A DNA stretch of 64,000 nucleotides from Pseudohalioglobus sediminis (GTDB lineage: Bacteria > Pseudomonadota > Gammaproteobacteria > Pseudomonadales > Halieaceae). The stretch is taken from positions 434,001 to 498,000 of the forward strand of contig NZ_VTUX01000003.1 in the NCBI RefSeq assembly GCF_008370495.1, written 5' to 3'. A model generated the notes under the pieces. The model saw nothing but the letters and a program-made list of their open reading frames with translations. It was not told the origin of the DNA and did no database searches. Within the stretch, counting starts at the first letter, position 1. Every line of letters begins with the position of its first letter. The position numbers and the translations under genes are program-made. Positions 9,368-18,644 of this stretch are shown piece after piece.

Positions 9368-9745
9368 ATGCCAATCGTGTACTATATAGTACACATGACA
9401 TTCGGAGAATACATCCGTGAACATCGCGAGGCCCTGAAGTCAGTGGATCGGCGATTCTCTGTCAGGCAGGTCGCCCAGCGAATTGGTGTGGAGCCCGCCT
9501 ACCTCAGCAAAATAGAACGCGGGGATGTGGCGCCGCCTTCCGAGGCCAAAATCCGGGCCCTGGCCGAAGAGCTTGGCGAAGATTCGGACGTGTTGCTGGC
9601 GATGGCCGGGAAGGTATCGTCGGATTTGCAGGAAATCATCCGGAAACGGCCGCAACTGTTCGCCGAACTGATCCGCCAGCTCAAATCCGCACCGGATCAT
9701 GCTCTATTGCGTATTGCCCGGGATGTCCGCGATGGCGACTGGTAA
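9368..9745 (+). CDS. XRE-family helix-turn-helix regulator
   Basis: This 125-residue protein has an XRE/Cro helix-turn-helix at about residues 12-75 (RFSVRQVAQRIGVEPAYLSK, then IERGDVAPPS), followed by a helical tail. The ATG at 9368 has a weak AGAGAG nine bases upstream. An alternative in-frame ATG at 9395 directly follows an 18-bp palindrome but has no ribosome site. It is followed after 17 bp by the 332-residue gene, with which it is probably co-transcribed. The regulator is probably autoregulated through the palindrome. Confidence 0.88.
   Translation: MPIVYYIVHMTFGEYIREHREALKSVDRRFSVRQVAQRIGVEPAYLSKIERGDVAPPSEAKIRALAEELGEDSDVLLAMAGKVSSDLQEIIRKRPQLFAELIRQLKSAPDHALLRIARDVRDGDW
9377..9394. 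promoter_or_regulatory. Perfect 18-bp palindrome, probable XRE operator
   Basis: GTGTACTATATAGTACAC is identical to its reverse complement. It lies inside the first codons of the XRE gene (or just before the alternative start at 9395). This is the size and placement expected for a dimeric XRE repressor site, and the same region could serve the divergent HEPN gene. Confidence 0.7.
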
Positions 9746-9762
9746 CTTGTGGAGAAAAGACA

Positions 9763-10761
9763 ATGATTGAACTGTTGAACAACCAACTGACTTTCCGATT
9801 TCCGGAGGTACACCGAAAAGCGGCCTGCAGTATCGATTTCCAGCGCACCTTGCGGATCCCGGATGACAACCGGGAGTACCCCCTCCCGCCCGGTCTGGGT
9901 CGGTTCCCGGTGGAGCACGTGGATGACTATGCTCATAAGTTGCCTGATACCTGGCGGACACATGGTGGCGTCTTTATACCCATGTATCAGTCAGAGGCAC
10001 TATGGATCAATTTTTCCGGCGGCTACCCCTGCGCCGTCAAGATTGCCGCTGGCAAGATAAACGCGGTTTTCGGGGAGCCCTGGAGCAATGGGCTTTCGGG
10101 CAGCCCGCAGGACTATGCGGTGATACCGGAACAGCCCTGGCTGGATGGGTTCAACGTCTCGGAGGATTTTATTCGGCAATTTGTCGCCATGCCGCTGGGT
10201 GAAGGCTTCACAGCCGAAGAGCAGATTACGGGGGCGGCTGAACACGGCGGACTCCAGATTATCGTCTACCCGATGAAGCGTGACGTTTACGTCGAACAAT
10301 TTGAGCGCACCTTTGAAGCAGACATAGACTACTTCGACATACCGATGTTCAGTCGTAGAGTATGCGAATCGGCGGCTCCGGATATGGGGCTTGCACCAGG
10401 TGGCTTGATGCGGCAGGAAATCTACGAGGACGAGTACGGCATCGATGCATGGGATCAAGACAACGGTTTCCGGTGCTTCATCCACCTGGCCAACAGCGAG
10501 CAATATCTGGCAATCACAGGGCACAAACCACCGCATCGGCCACCAACAACCAGCGATTACACCAGTGCCGGGCTACCCTGGTTTGACTACTACAGTGATG
10601 GCAAGGCGCTGTCCGGTTCGGACACATTAGGCCAGCTGACCAGTGTCGCTGCAAAGGTGATCGAGAAAGGTAAAGGACTGCTGCCGGACAACGATCCGGT
10701 TCACCCGAAAACTGTCAAGATAATCAGCAAAGGCAATCTGGTTCGGGAGGGGGAATTCTGA
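9763..10761 (+). CDS. Conserved-looking protein of unknown function (332 aa)
   Basis: The start is well defined by GGAGA eight bases before the ATG. The protein is soluble and acidic, with no signal peptide, membrane segment or nucleotide motif that I recognise. Notable stretches are VFIPMYQSEALWINF, FGEPWSNGLSG, GLAPGGLMRQEIYEDEYG and a tail rich in Lys. The coding pattern is convincing and it sits 17 bp after the XRE gene. No function is proposed. It lies at the ICE-proximal edge of the accessory region, so it may be ICE cargo. Confidence 0.75.
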   Translation: MIELLNNQLTFRFPEVHRKAACSIDFQRTLRIPDDNREYPLPPGLGRFPVEHVDDYAHKLPDTWRTHGGVFIPMYQSEALWINFSGGYPCAVKIAAGKINAVFGEPWSNGLSGSPQDYAVIPEQPWLDGFNVSEDFIRQFVAMPLGEGFTAEEQITGAAEHGGLQIIVYPMKRDVYVEQFERTFEADIDYFDIPMFSRRVCESAAPDMGLAPGGLMRQEIYEDEYGIDAWDQDNGFRCFIHLANSEQYLAITGHKPPHRPPTTSDYTSAGLPWFDYYSDGKALSGSDTLGQLTSVAAKVIEKGKGLLPDNDPVHPKTVKIISKGNLVREGEF

Positions 10762-10815
10762 AACGTTTGCACCCGAATTTCACCATGGGAGATGTGATTG
10801 AGAGAGATATATCAG

Positions 10816-11067
10816 ATGGAAAATCAGCGCAAAGCATTTACAGTGTTCATGGCATGCCTTGGAGGCATACTGTTTGGCGCGAAGACTATCGTTCGCGTCA
10901 CAAGCTTGCTTGTGATGGGCTTCATTGGCCTACTGGCCGATGCTGTGATCATTCGTGAGGATAAGACGGATACTGAAGACGGTTACCTAACCGGAGACTA
11001 CAATTTCCGCACCCGAAAGTTTGATAATGGCACGGATCCGTACGGCTGGTATGAAGAGGATATTTAA
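10816..11067 (+). CDS. Small two-helix membrane protein of unknown function
   Basis: This 83-residue product starts at the ATG at 10816; the in-frame TTG at 10798 is less likely. It has a hydrophobic stretch at about residues 8-45 (FTVFMACLGGILFGA, then VTSLLVMGFIGLLADAVII). A polar tail ending in DNGTDPYGWYEEDI looks conserved in composition. It follows the 332-residue gene by 54 bp on the same strand and faces the end of the transfer operon seven bases away. Unrecognised. Confidence 0.6.
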   Translation: MENQRKAFTVFMACLGGILFGAKTIVRVTSLLVMGFIGLLADAVIIREDKTDTEDGYLTGDYNFRTRKFDNGTDPYGWYEEDI

Positions 11068-11074
11068 CAGCGAT

Positions 11075-12640
11075 TTACCGCTTCGCTCCCTTCGACACAA
11101 CCGCTTTGCCGATACTTCCACCCTGCCTTCCAGCATCTTGAGCGCGCATTGCGAACTCACCTTTCACCGAATTGATCGAGCGCCCTACATTTACCCCCGC
11201 CCACGCCATCATCCCACTCCAAAGTAACGGCAATCCCAGATAAAGACTGGTGGTGATCATATTCAGCAGCATTCGCTTGGCGTCGTGCTCACCAGGATTG
11301 GCGAAAATCTGCAGGAAGACGTTGACGTCGGGGTACATCGCAAGAATCAGGTTCTGATCCACCCACATGGCCAGGTACCAGAGCACCGTCCAGAATTTTA
11401 TGGTGAAGATCGCCATGCCAGCGACCACCATCATGGCAATGGAGTAGCGGGATAAGACGACCACCAACGGCAACAGAGCATAGATACCCAGCAACATAAT
11501 GGCCTGGATCATGGGCAATGACTGAAGCACGGCGGTCATCGTCACCGAAAATAGGGCGGATGCAGTGATGACACCACCGGCCGCCAGGCCACTTTTAACG
11601 ATTGATCCAGCGGTGTTGGCCAACCCCGCCCCAGATGCGTTGTTGGCGATCAATTCATTGCTCGACCAGGAGGGCGGTGCATTGGTGAGAACCGTTTTGG
11701 CGACGGCATCGTTTTGCTGCTCACCGGCCAGTGCAGGCGCGATGGCTACCACCAGCCCGGAGAATCCGCCTGAGGTGGCATCCGCCTCATTGATCAGTTT
11801 TTCGCGCAAGCCAATAGTCCCGTCCTCCCACCACTGTTTGCAGTAGGGTTTGCCCCAGGCCGGTGGCGCGGTGGGGTCGTACTCCGTATCCCTGGCCGCA
11901 TTGTAGGCCCAGCCCGTGATCTGATTGACCGGTCGCAAAGTGTCGTAATAGCCCGCGGTATCCCGGTAGACATGTGAGCCCATCCAACCCGGGTCATCGG
12001 CGCCGTAGGTAGCGAGGATGCCACCAACCGCCGGGGTATCCGGTCGCTCTGCCTGGTATTTAGAGCGCGCGGGGATAAAACACTGGCTGAAGAACTCGCT
12101 GACCTCTTTTCGCAGGCGCGGGTCGGCAATGGTGGCCAGATGGGCTTGCTGCTCATAAGTTCGCATATCCGCCACCGTCGGCAGGCCTTCGACGATGGCG
12201 TGGTTCAAACCTGAACTGAGGGCGATGACGCCATACCACCAAACCGGGACATTGACGGTCGCGGCAGAGCCGGTAAACCCGGAAGTGCCATAGGTACTCT
12301 GTGGCGCAGCTACAGTTGCGGCGGCTGGGGCTGGATCCAGCAAGGTCGGTGGTGGCGAATACGACAGGGTTGCCGCATTGAGCGGCGTGAGCGCAGCGGG
12401 TTGCCCGGCAAGCACGACGACCAATAGTGCGATGAACAGTTCGATCTCCATACGCCGTAGAGAGAGCCCGCTGGCATGGCCAACCTCACCACCCTGCGCC
12501 GGTTCACGCCAGTTATCGATCAGAATGCCCAGAAACGGGAGAAAGACAATGCCGGTACTGACCAGTACATCCCACAGAATGCCGTAGAAGGCCCAGCCGA
12601 AAAGCGAGGTAAAGAGCTCAAGGTAACTGTCGACACTCAT
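11075..12640 (-). CDS. TraG-like mating-pair stabilisation / T4SS inner-membrane protein
   Basis: About 521 residues from the ATG at 12640, which overlaps the upstream stop by four bases. The longer open frame to 12742 has only a GTG and no support. The N-terminal part has three to four membrane helices (ELFTSLFGWAFYGILWDVLV; FIALLVVVLAG), a large periplasmic domain with conserved Trp/Cys residues (WGKPYCKQWWEDG), and a second helix cluster around residues 370-470. This matches the N-terminal TraG-type protein found last in the GI-type T4SS operon. It acts in pilus assembly or mating-pair stabilisation. No relaxase gene follows it in this window. Confidence 0.85.
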   Translation of the reverse strand: MSVDSYLELFTSLFGWAFYGILWDVLVSTGIVFLPFLGILIDNWREPAQGGEVGHASGLSLRRMEIELFIALLVVVLAGQPAALTPLNAATLSYSPPPTLLDPAPAAATVAAPQSTYGTSGFTGSAATVNVPVWWYGVIALSSGLNHAIVEGLPTVADMRTYEQQAHLATIADPRLRKEVSEFFSQCFIPARSKYQAERPDTPAVGGILATYGADDPGWMGSHVYRDTAGYYDTLRPVNQITGWAYNAARDTEYDPTAPPAWGKPYCKQWWEDGTIGLREKLINEADATSGGFSGLVVAIAPALAGEQQNDAVAKTVLTNAPPSWSSNELIANNASGAGLANTAGSIVKSGLAAGGVITASALFSVTMTAVLQSLPMIQAIMLLGIYALLPLVVVLSRYSIAMMVVAGMAIFTIKFWTVLWYLAMWVDQNLILAMYPDVNVFLQIFANPGEHDAKRMLLNMITTSLYLGLPLLWSGMMAWAGVNVGRSINSVKGEFAMRAQDAGRQGGSIGKAVVSKGAKR

Positions 12641-13014
12641 CTGACGATCGGCCCTGCGGTTACACCGAGAAACTTCATTACCAAGCCCTGACCCAGCACC
12701 AATTCGAAGATAACCAGCCAGGTGACGGCGCGCCAGCGACACCGGTGTAACTGCTCTGCTTGGTCGAAATTGATCTTTCCGGTTCTGGCAAAGTGTTCAA
12801 CTCCGACCTTCCAACCGAACGCCACCAGAGCGATCACTGTCCAACGGCATACCGTCAGTGCTATGCGCCAGGTGTCGATACTCTGCTGGATGGACAGCAC
12901 AGACTCTGTCTGTAACCGATGCATCAACAAATAGCCCACCAGCACTGTTAGTAACCCGGCCACCAACGTAGCGATCAAGAGAACTTTGCGCTTTGCCCGG
13001 ATGTTATTGAACAC
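12637..13014 (-). CDS. Small inner-membrane protein of the ICE transfer operon
   Basis: The GTG at 13014 gives 125 residues starting VFNNIRAKRK. It overlaps the upstream PFL_4711 gene by 11 bases and the downstream TraG by four, so it is part of the coupled operon. Three hydrophobic segments are visible (VLLIATLVAGLLTVLVGYLL, LTVCRWTVIALVAFGW and AVTWLVIFELVLGQGL). The longer frame to 13149 would overlap the neighbour deeply and is unlikely. The exact family is not recognised; a role in transfer is inferred from position. Confidence 0.7.
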   Translation of the reverse strand: MFNNIRAKRKVLLIATLVAGLLTVLVGYLLMHRLQTESVLSIQQSIDTWRIALTVCRWTVIALVAFGWKVGVEHFARTGKINFDQAEQLHRCRWRAVTWLVIFELVLGQGLVMKFLGVTAGPIVR

Positions 13015-14344
13015 GGCCGTCTCGCAACGGTTTCGGATCGAGGGTTGGCACTTCCGGAACGGTGAGAGAGCTCTGCCTTCTGGTTGCCGCTCGCTCGAGT
13101 AACGTGGCGACGGTGTCGGAGACCACTTCCTTGCGCACACGGGTTTCAAACAGCAGGTTTTCGATTTCCTTGTCGAGTTCGGCGATGGAGTTGTCCGCGT
13201 GCTCGCGAGCCACCTCAGTGGCGTAGACCTCAGGAACCTGCCTGCCTGACAGCAACAGCCGCCGTGCGATGAGTGCTTTCTCGACCGTGCGCGCGGTGCT
13301 GATTTCAGAGACCAGGCGGCCCATGATCAGGCTTTGCTCCGAGGCCGGCATTTCACGGATCGCTTCGATCACCTGGCGGGAGATGGCCACCCCCGGCGCG
13401 GTGATCTGTTCGAGGTTAGGCAGCGTGGGTGGTGTGGCGCCGCTGACCAAGTTCTGGATTTCGGTGGTGACGGTGGCGGACTCCTGGTAGAGCTTGGGTA
13501 GCAGCCCCGTGCCGGGTATGCTGTCCTTGCGGCAGGTGTCGCAGGTAGTGACGATGTTCTCGCCCACCACATCGACGGTCCAGTCGCGGGCATCGGCGGG
13601 TGATGGCCAGATTTCAGACAGGCGCGTGGCCGAGGCCGCCGGCACTGGCGTGGTATCTGTGACGGCTCTGTTCATATTGATGTTGTAACCCGCCTCGACA
13701 ATATCACCGGTGAATTCCAGCACCGGTTGCCCGCTGCCCCCTGCTTGCCCACCAATCCAGGGTACGCCATTGTCGCCATTGGAGGACTCCACCGTATCTT
13801 TGGCGGTAACGGCATCATTGCCGCCAATGCCCATCTGCACTTTCCAGTCATTGCCCTTGGATAAGGTAATCAGATCGGCATAGGGATTTTTGCCCTGGGC
13901 GATCTCGGCCTCCATCTGTTCACAGGATTTGGTGGCCAGTTGCATGGTTTCTTCAGCCTTGATGAGGGCATTCTGGAAGAGATCGTAGAGCCCGGGATTG
14001 GCCCGCTGCAGGATCAATGCCGGCAAGGCCGCAATAGCACTGGTGGCCGCTGCGGTCATCGCATTCATCATGTTATCGACCCCGGCCCCTATATCATTCA
14101 GCGTATTGGTCACTGCAGCCACCGGATCAAACTTTCCACAGCTGTAGCCAAGCCCCAATTGGGCAGAGCCACCCAGGGTGACGGAGACTACCGACGGATT
14201 GGCGGGGACGGATACGGGTTCTGCACCGCCGATTTCGTAGTACCAGAAGCTATCTTCGGTTGGCGCCTGGGCAGCTCTTGCGCTGAGACTGACACAAAGT
14301 GCCGAAGACAACAGCAGTGTATATAGTGGGTATCGCTTGATCAT
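13004..14344 (-). CDS. ICE protein, PFL_4711 family (TIGR03755), TraH-like
   Basis: This 446-residue exported protein has a signal peptide ending near SARAA, a long Ala-rich middle (IGAGVDNMMNAMTAAATSAIAALPALI) and conserved segments such as LGLGYSCGKFDP and CEQMEAEIAQGKNPY. Cys pairs (CDTCRKD) fit a periplasmic protein needing disulfides. The family sits just upstream of TraG in GI-type ICEs and is a pilus-assembly or outer-membrane complex component. The start overlaps the upstream PFL_4710 stop by four bases. Confidence 0.88.
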   Translation of the reverse strand: MIKRYPLYTLLLSSALCVSLSARAAQAPTEDSFWYYEIGGAEPVSVPANPSVVSVTLGGSAQLGLGYSCGKFDPVAAVTNTLNDIGAGVDNMMNAMTAAATSAIAALPALILQRANPGLYDLFQNALIKAEETMQLATKSCEQMEAEIAQGKNPYADLITLSKGNDWKVQMGIGGNDAVTAKDTVESSNGDNGVPWIGGQAGGSGQPVLEFTGDIVEAGYNINMNRAVTDTTPVPAASATRLSEIWPSPADARDWTVDVVGENIVTTCDTCRKDSIPGTGLLPKLYQESATVTTEIQNLVSGATPPTLPNLEQITAPGVAISRQVIEAIREMPASEQSLIMGRLVSEISTARTVEKALIARRLLLSGRQVPEVYATEVAREHADNSIAELDKEIENLLFETRVRKEVVSDTVATLLERAATRRQSSLTVPEVPTLDPKPLRDGRVQ

Positions 14345-15363
14345 GGCGGGTAGTTGATCCAGTCGATGTTGAAAAGAAATATGCCGCGATCCTGACAGCA
14401 GCTATAGGGGCGCCACAGATTCCAGGCATAATCCCCTTGCGCATCGACACGACCACCGCCCCAGCCAGTGATACTGGCCAGATCATTGGTGCCAAAGACC
14501 TTGCAGGTGGATTCCGGTTTCGGCAGCAGCATCTGCCATTCGCCCGTATCGGGCTTGTCTTCAACCAGAGCTCCCGGTGACCAAACGCGTTGCCTGGAAC
14601 TGGAGCCACCGGTTATGGGCACGTAGATGTGGGGTTGCCCCATGCGGGTAACGATGTCGCCGGCACGCTGCGCATTGATTGCCGCTGCCTTGGGCTCCTC
14701 CGCCTGAGTAGTCCAGCCGGTGCGGGGATAGACCCCTCCCCAGGTCTGCAGAGGCCAGGTGCCGATCTCCCGCATGCCGGGTATCAGGCTCGCCGGGTAG
14801 AACATCTCCGGGATTTCCATCCGCCAGGAGAGTGCATCCAGTGCTGACAGGAAGTAGGGAAAGAAGGACGTGGTTTGTGAGTTACAGAGGTAGCCGGTAC
14901 TGGCGACGACGCTCGTCAGGGAGCTGACCGGGTGGCCGATGACATCCGTTTCCCGAAAAACAAGATTGCGGTGATCCTTATTGCCCTGCCCTCCTTCCGT
15001 TCGGTTACCTGCACTGTCGATCGGGACGGCCAATAAACTGCCGAGCAACCCATTCGCGGCTGATTGTTGTGCCACGCCCAACGTACTGCGAATCTCAATC
15101 CAGGGGTTGCCACCGAGTTCGTTGTAGCTACTTACCACTGCATCAGGCTGGTAATGACCCACTTTTACGGATGTCTCGACACTACATTCATAAATGGAAC
15201 AACGCAGCCAAAAGCACATCCCCACTGGCATCCAGCGCATGCAGCTAAGTGCTGCGCTGGTGGTCTGCGCGATAATTTCCGGGGTAGTAATGGTGCCCGT
15301 GTGGGCGCCCAGTGGCATCCAAAGCAGCAGAATCAGCCAGCCACGATGCAGGGCGGTCTTCAT
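14341..15363 (-). CDS. ICE protein, PFL_4710 family (TIGR03756), TraU-like
   Basis: The protein is 340 residues from the ATG at 15363, which overlaps the upstream stop by four bases; the longer frame to 15387 is not supported. A signal peptide (LILLLWMPLGAHTGT) precedes a Cys-rich N-terminus (SCMRWMPVGMCFWLRCSIYECS) typical of TraU-family periplasmic pilus-assembly proteins. It ends with WRPYSCCQDRG. The density of cysteines suggests dependence on a disulfide chaperone, perhaps the DsbC-like PFL_4693 protein encoded at 32210. Confidence 0.9.
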   Translation of the reverse strand: MKTALHRGWLILLLWMPLGAHTGTITTPEIIAQTTSAALSCMRWMPVGMCFWLRCSIYECSVETSVKVGHYQPDAVVSSYNELGGNPWIEIRSTLGVAQQSAANGLLGSLLAVPIDSAGNRTEGGQGNKDHRNLVFRETDVIGHPVSSLTSVVASTGYLCNSQTTSFFPYFLSALDALSWRMEIPEMFYPASLIPGMREIGTWPLQTWGGVYPRTGWTTQAEEPKAAAINAQRAGDIVTRMGQPHIYVPITGGSSSRQRVWSPGALVEDKPDTGEWQMLLPKPESTCKVFGTNDLASITGWGGGRVDAQGDYAWNLWRPYSCCQDRGIFLFNIDWINYPP

Positions 15364-15797
15364 TGTCGTGTACCTTCTGTCTGCCACTTCCGATATAGCC
15401 GGATGGCGGTGCTGACATCAGTAAGGCCATAAACCACGGCTTCACCATCGAAGACAATAGCTGGATAGCGACCAATGCCGTACTGCCTCGACTGGACCAA
15501 GCCTTTAGCCGCATTTTCCAGTTCGCCGCTGAGTTGGGCGTCCATTCGCTGAAAGCGATGCAGGACAGCCAGTTTTGCGGCTTTGGGATCGACCGGTAAG
15601 TCTCTGGACAGTTCTCTCTCAAATCGATATATCCTGTCTATCAAGTACACGGTCATACCTTCATCGTCATTCACGATCTGGGTTCTCGAATCGGTAAATA
15701 CCTCGATGAAATCTTGTTGTTCCTCGGCATGGGTGTACTCACAGAGCATACCTGTTAGGAAAATCGAAAGAATGAGATGCGCTCTTGCAATCGTCAC
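15360..15797 (-). CDS. ICE protein, PFL_4709 family (TIGR03757), TrbC/TraW-like
   Basis: This 145-residue exported protein has a GTG start, a signal peptide ending near YTHAEE and a thioredoxin-like-fold domain without active-site cysteines (IEVFTDSRTQIV, then RYPAIVFDGEAVVYGLTDV). It precedes the TraU-like gene with a four-base overlap, in the usual family order PFL_4709-4710-4711. It is separated from traC by 118 bp in which I see no gene. Confidence 0.88.
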   Translation of the reverse strand: MTIARAHLILSIFLTGMLCEYTHAEEQQDFIEVFTDSRTQIVNDDEGMTVYLIDRIYRFERELSRDLPVDPKAAKLAVLHRFQRMDAQLSGELENAAKGLVQSRQYGIGRYPAIVFDGEAVVYGLTDVSTAIRLYRKWQTEGTRQ

Positions 15798-15915
15798 AGG
15801 TGGCCATCCAGGTCCGAATATCTTTGAGAGGGTACTTATGCTGAAGGATTGGCAATGCCTGAGATACGGTTTATCCAGACACGGTGGGTCGACGTTTCAA
15901 GCCAACCCCACTACG

Positions 15916-18642
15916 TTAACGGGACTGCTCAATACGGCGGGCAATCTCATAAACCGCTTCCAGCTCGGTGCAATTCTCTTCCCGCATGGTGGCTGCTCGC
16001 GCGGCCTTTTCATGTTTTTCGGTCATGGCCAGAGCGAGTGACAAGGCAGGCGGGACATTGCGGAACAGGGCTTCGACTTTATCGGCCAGGACAACGCCCT
16101 CAACGTATTTACCAGGCTCCTTGCGGGCAGAGAGCAGTAGGCTACGCTGTTCGTCGTTCAGATCCTTGAACCGGGCTATCTGTTCCACCTCCTCCTTGGG
16201 TATCACCAGGCACAGCCACCACTCCATCATATTGAGCATCTTGCGGCTTGCGTCGGGAAAGTCTTCCAAATTCTGAGTGGCGATCCAAAACCAGGCACCG
16301 AGTTTGCGCCACATTTTGGTGATCTTGACCACATAGCGGGCCAGCAAGGGATTGGTGGTGATGATATGGCCCTCATCAGTGACCACTAGAGTGGGCCTCT
16401 CATCATGCTGGCGCCGCTCCACCAGGTCATTAATGTGACTCATCATGGACAGGTAAGCGACGGTAAGCTGGTCTTCATAGCCCTCTCTGGCCAGCATGCC
16501 CATTTCGAGGACGGTGACATCGGCTTCCGGCCAAGGCTGACCTGGACGGTTGAAGAAGTGACCCGCCAGGCCAGAACAGAAAAGCGCCATGCCATCGCCC
16601 ATCTCCAGGGCACGATTACGCCGTTGTTCGGGCAATTCCATGTTGGAGGCGATGGCCTGAAAGGCATTGACCACGTCCTGAGTCACCACCTGGGTTCGGT
16701 TGGTCTCTTGTACTGTTCTCGCAGCCAGAAAGATGGCATTGCGGATCAATAGCCTGTCGGCTCGAGTCAATCTTGCATCTTCCCGCTCATCACCGCCCGT
16801 AATCATAATGCGTGCACCGATTTCCATTTCACCGAGGATATCGCGCCCTCCCTCTTCTTCTTCGATCTCGTCATCCTGGTCCATTACTTCCTCCAGCGTG
16901 GGCTCATCAACATCGAGTGGATTAAACGTATGACGCCGATCGAGCAAGCGCAGCGCATCGGCAAAAGGCGGCAGGCTGACATCGACATTGGGATTCAGGG
17001 TGATCTGATTGACCGACAGGCCGTGTTGCGCGAAATGTTGCCCCAGAAGGGAAAATGAGCCTCCCGCCTCGATGATAAAGATGCGTGGCCGATGGCGTGC
17101 CATCATCTGTTGCAACAGATACACCAGCAATGCCGACTTCCCCGCCCCCGTCGGCCCCAAGATCAACATGTGGGCGTTCTTTTTACGGTCATCCCGATGT
17201 AGGGGGTCAAATACCAGAGGCTCCGCACCCCGGTTATAGAACACCAGGCCCGGATGGCCAGTTCCTCGGGATCTTCCATAGAACGGCACCAGATTGGCAA
17301 CATGACGGGAGAAAATCAGACGCGATCGCCGCCGCGATTTATCCAGTTCCACATCGTAAGCCATGGGCAAATTGCGGATATAACTATCAAGCGCCAGTAA
17401 ATCCGCTTCCTGGGTAATGGGCTGTAAGCCGTTGGGCAGAAGCAATGCATTGAGCCGATTCAGGTTGTCGCGAAGTGCTTTATGATTATCACCGCGCACA
17501 TAGAAGGCCAGGTTGACGGGATAAAGTTTGTTGCCTTGAGCCATCTCCCGCTCCACTTGTTCGGCGTCTTCCCGAGTAAGTGAGGCTTCCGCCGAATCTC
17601 CCACGGAGGCACGCTTGATCTGGGCAATGTGAGTGCGGGTCGTGTCCTGGGGTTTGATCGTAATCGTCATTGTCATGACTGTGTGCTCGGGCAGACGATC
17701 GAAAAGGGAGAACACCTGGTCACCCGCCTGGTGCTCTGCGGTAAAGTGTCCAATCTCCGGTGCTCGCCGTAAGCTTTGGATAGTCACGACGGTATGCGGC
17801 ATATTATCGAACACCCAGCTTGCCGTTGCCTCGTCGGCGCGCGGCATCGACAGGGTCAATTGTTCAGCAAAATCGTAACCGAAGGGTAGGTGTTCATCCC
17901 CCGGGTATGGGGCAACCTGAGACAAGGTTTCCGTATCACTACCGGCGAACGGCGGGTTTGGATTGAACCAGCTCAGCAACCATTCATAGAACGCCTCACC
18001 ATCAGCTCGCTGGGCATGAATCCCCGCAGAGGCCAGTGCGGCGATCCATTTGGTGGCGACATCATTGAGCGCCTCCTCCACCTCGATGGCTGCCGGGGTT
18101 TTGCCGTTGTGCTTCAAACGACGGTAGAGCACGACGCGGATTCGACGCTGCTGACCCTGCCAACGGGAACCGGTGACCGTGGTATCGTCGAACAACCCGC
18201 CCGACCGGCAAATCGCCTGTAAATGCTTCGACATTACCGACTGGTAATGCTGTGAATAGTCCGATGTACGTACTGCCGGCGACGGATAACTGGCCAGTAA
18301 TCCATCAAACTGGGTGAGCCGCGGTTCATCCTGCACATAGATTTGTAACACCCAAGGCCCATCGTCGCGTTCGGGAATAGCCTCGTTGATCGCGGTTTGT
18401 ATCGCATCGCGCAGTTGTGTCATAAACGCAGGAGTACGCGCTTCGCAACCGACCGGGGTTACTTCAAACAGCGCGCCCAGACTGATGCCGTCCTCCAAAA
18501 GAAAGGCTTTGCTCTCCGGAAGGTATTCCATCCAGGGCAGCAGATCGGTAAAGGACGGCGGACGGGTATAGTGCTGGTTGATGATCGCGCTGGTTAGGGG
18601 CGATGCATTCGAGATATCCGATTGGTTGTCTGGCATGTGCAC
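15916..18642 (-). CDS. traC: Conjugative T4SS ATPase TraC (VirB4 family, TIGR03744)
   Basis: This 908-residue ATPase energises pilus assembly at the inner membrane. Walker A GPTGAGKSAL is at about residues 496-505, an acidic insertion (EEVMDQDDEIEEEEGG) follows, and Walker B is VVTDEGHII near 770. The N-terminal 400 residues are the VirB4 N-domain. The length matches the PFL_4706 family. It starts two bases before the end of the lipoprotein gene, in the same operon. Confidence 0.95.
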   Translation of the reverse strand: MHMPDNQSDISNASPLTSAIINQHYTRPPSFTDLLPWMEYLPESKAFLLEDGISLGALFEVTPVGCEARTPAFMTQLRDAIQTAINEAIPERDDGPWVLQIYVQDEPRLTQFDGLLASYPSPAVRTSDYSQHYQSVMSKHLQAICRSGGLFDDTTVTGSRWQGQQRRIRVVLYRRLKHNGKTPAAIEVEEALNDVATKWIAALASAGIHAQRADGEAFYEWLLSWFNPNPPFAGSDTETLSQVAPYPGDEHLPFGYDFAEQLTLSMPRADEATASWVFDNMPHTVVTIQSLRRAPEIGHFTAEHQAGDQVFSLFDRLPEHTVMTMTITIKPQDTTRTHIAQIKRASVGDSAEASLTREDAEQVEREMAQGNKLYPVNLAFYVRGDNHKALRDNLNRLNALLLPNGLQPITQEADLLALDSYIRNLPMAYDVELDKSRRRSRLIFSRHVANLVPFYGRSRGTGHPGLVFYNRGAEPLVFDPLHRDDRKKNAHMLILGPTGAGKSALLVYLLQQMMARHRPRIFIIEAGGSFSLLGQHFAQHGLSVNQITLNPNVDVSLPPFADALRLLDRRHTFNPLDVDEPTLEEVMDQDDEIEEEEGGRDILGEMEIGARIMITGGDEREDARLTRADRLLIRNAIFLAARTVQETNRTQVVTQDVVNAFQAIASNMELPEQRRNRALEMGDGMALFCSGLAGHFFNRPGQPWPEADVTVLEMGMLAREGYEDQLTVAYLSMMSHINDLVERRQHDERPTLVVTDEGHIITTNPLLARYVVKITKMWRKLGAWFWIATQNLEDFPDASRKMLNMMEWWLCLVIPKEEVEQIARFKDLNDEQRSLLLSARKEPGKYVEGVVLADKVEALFRNVPPALSLALAMTEKHEKAARAATMREENCTELEAVYEIARRIEQSR

Positions 18643-18644
18643 CC

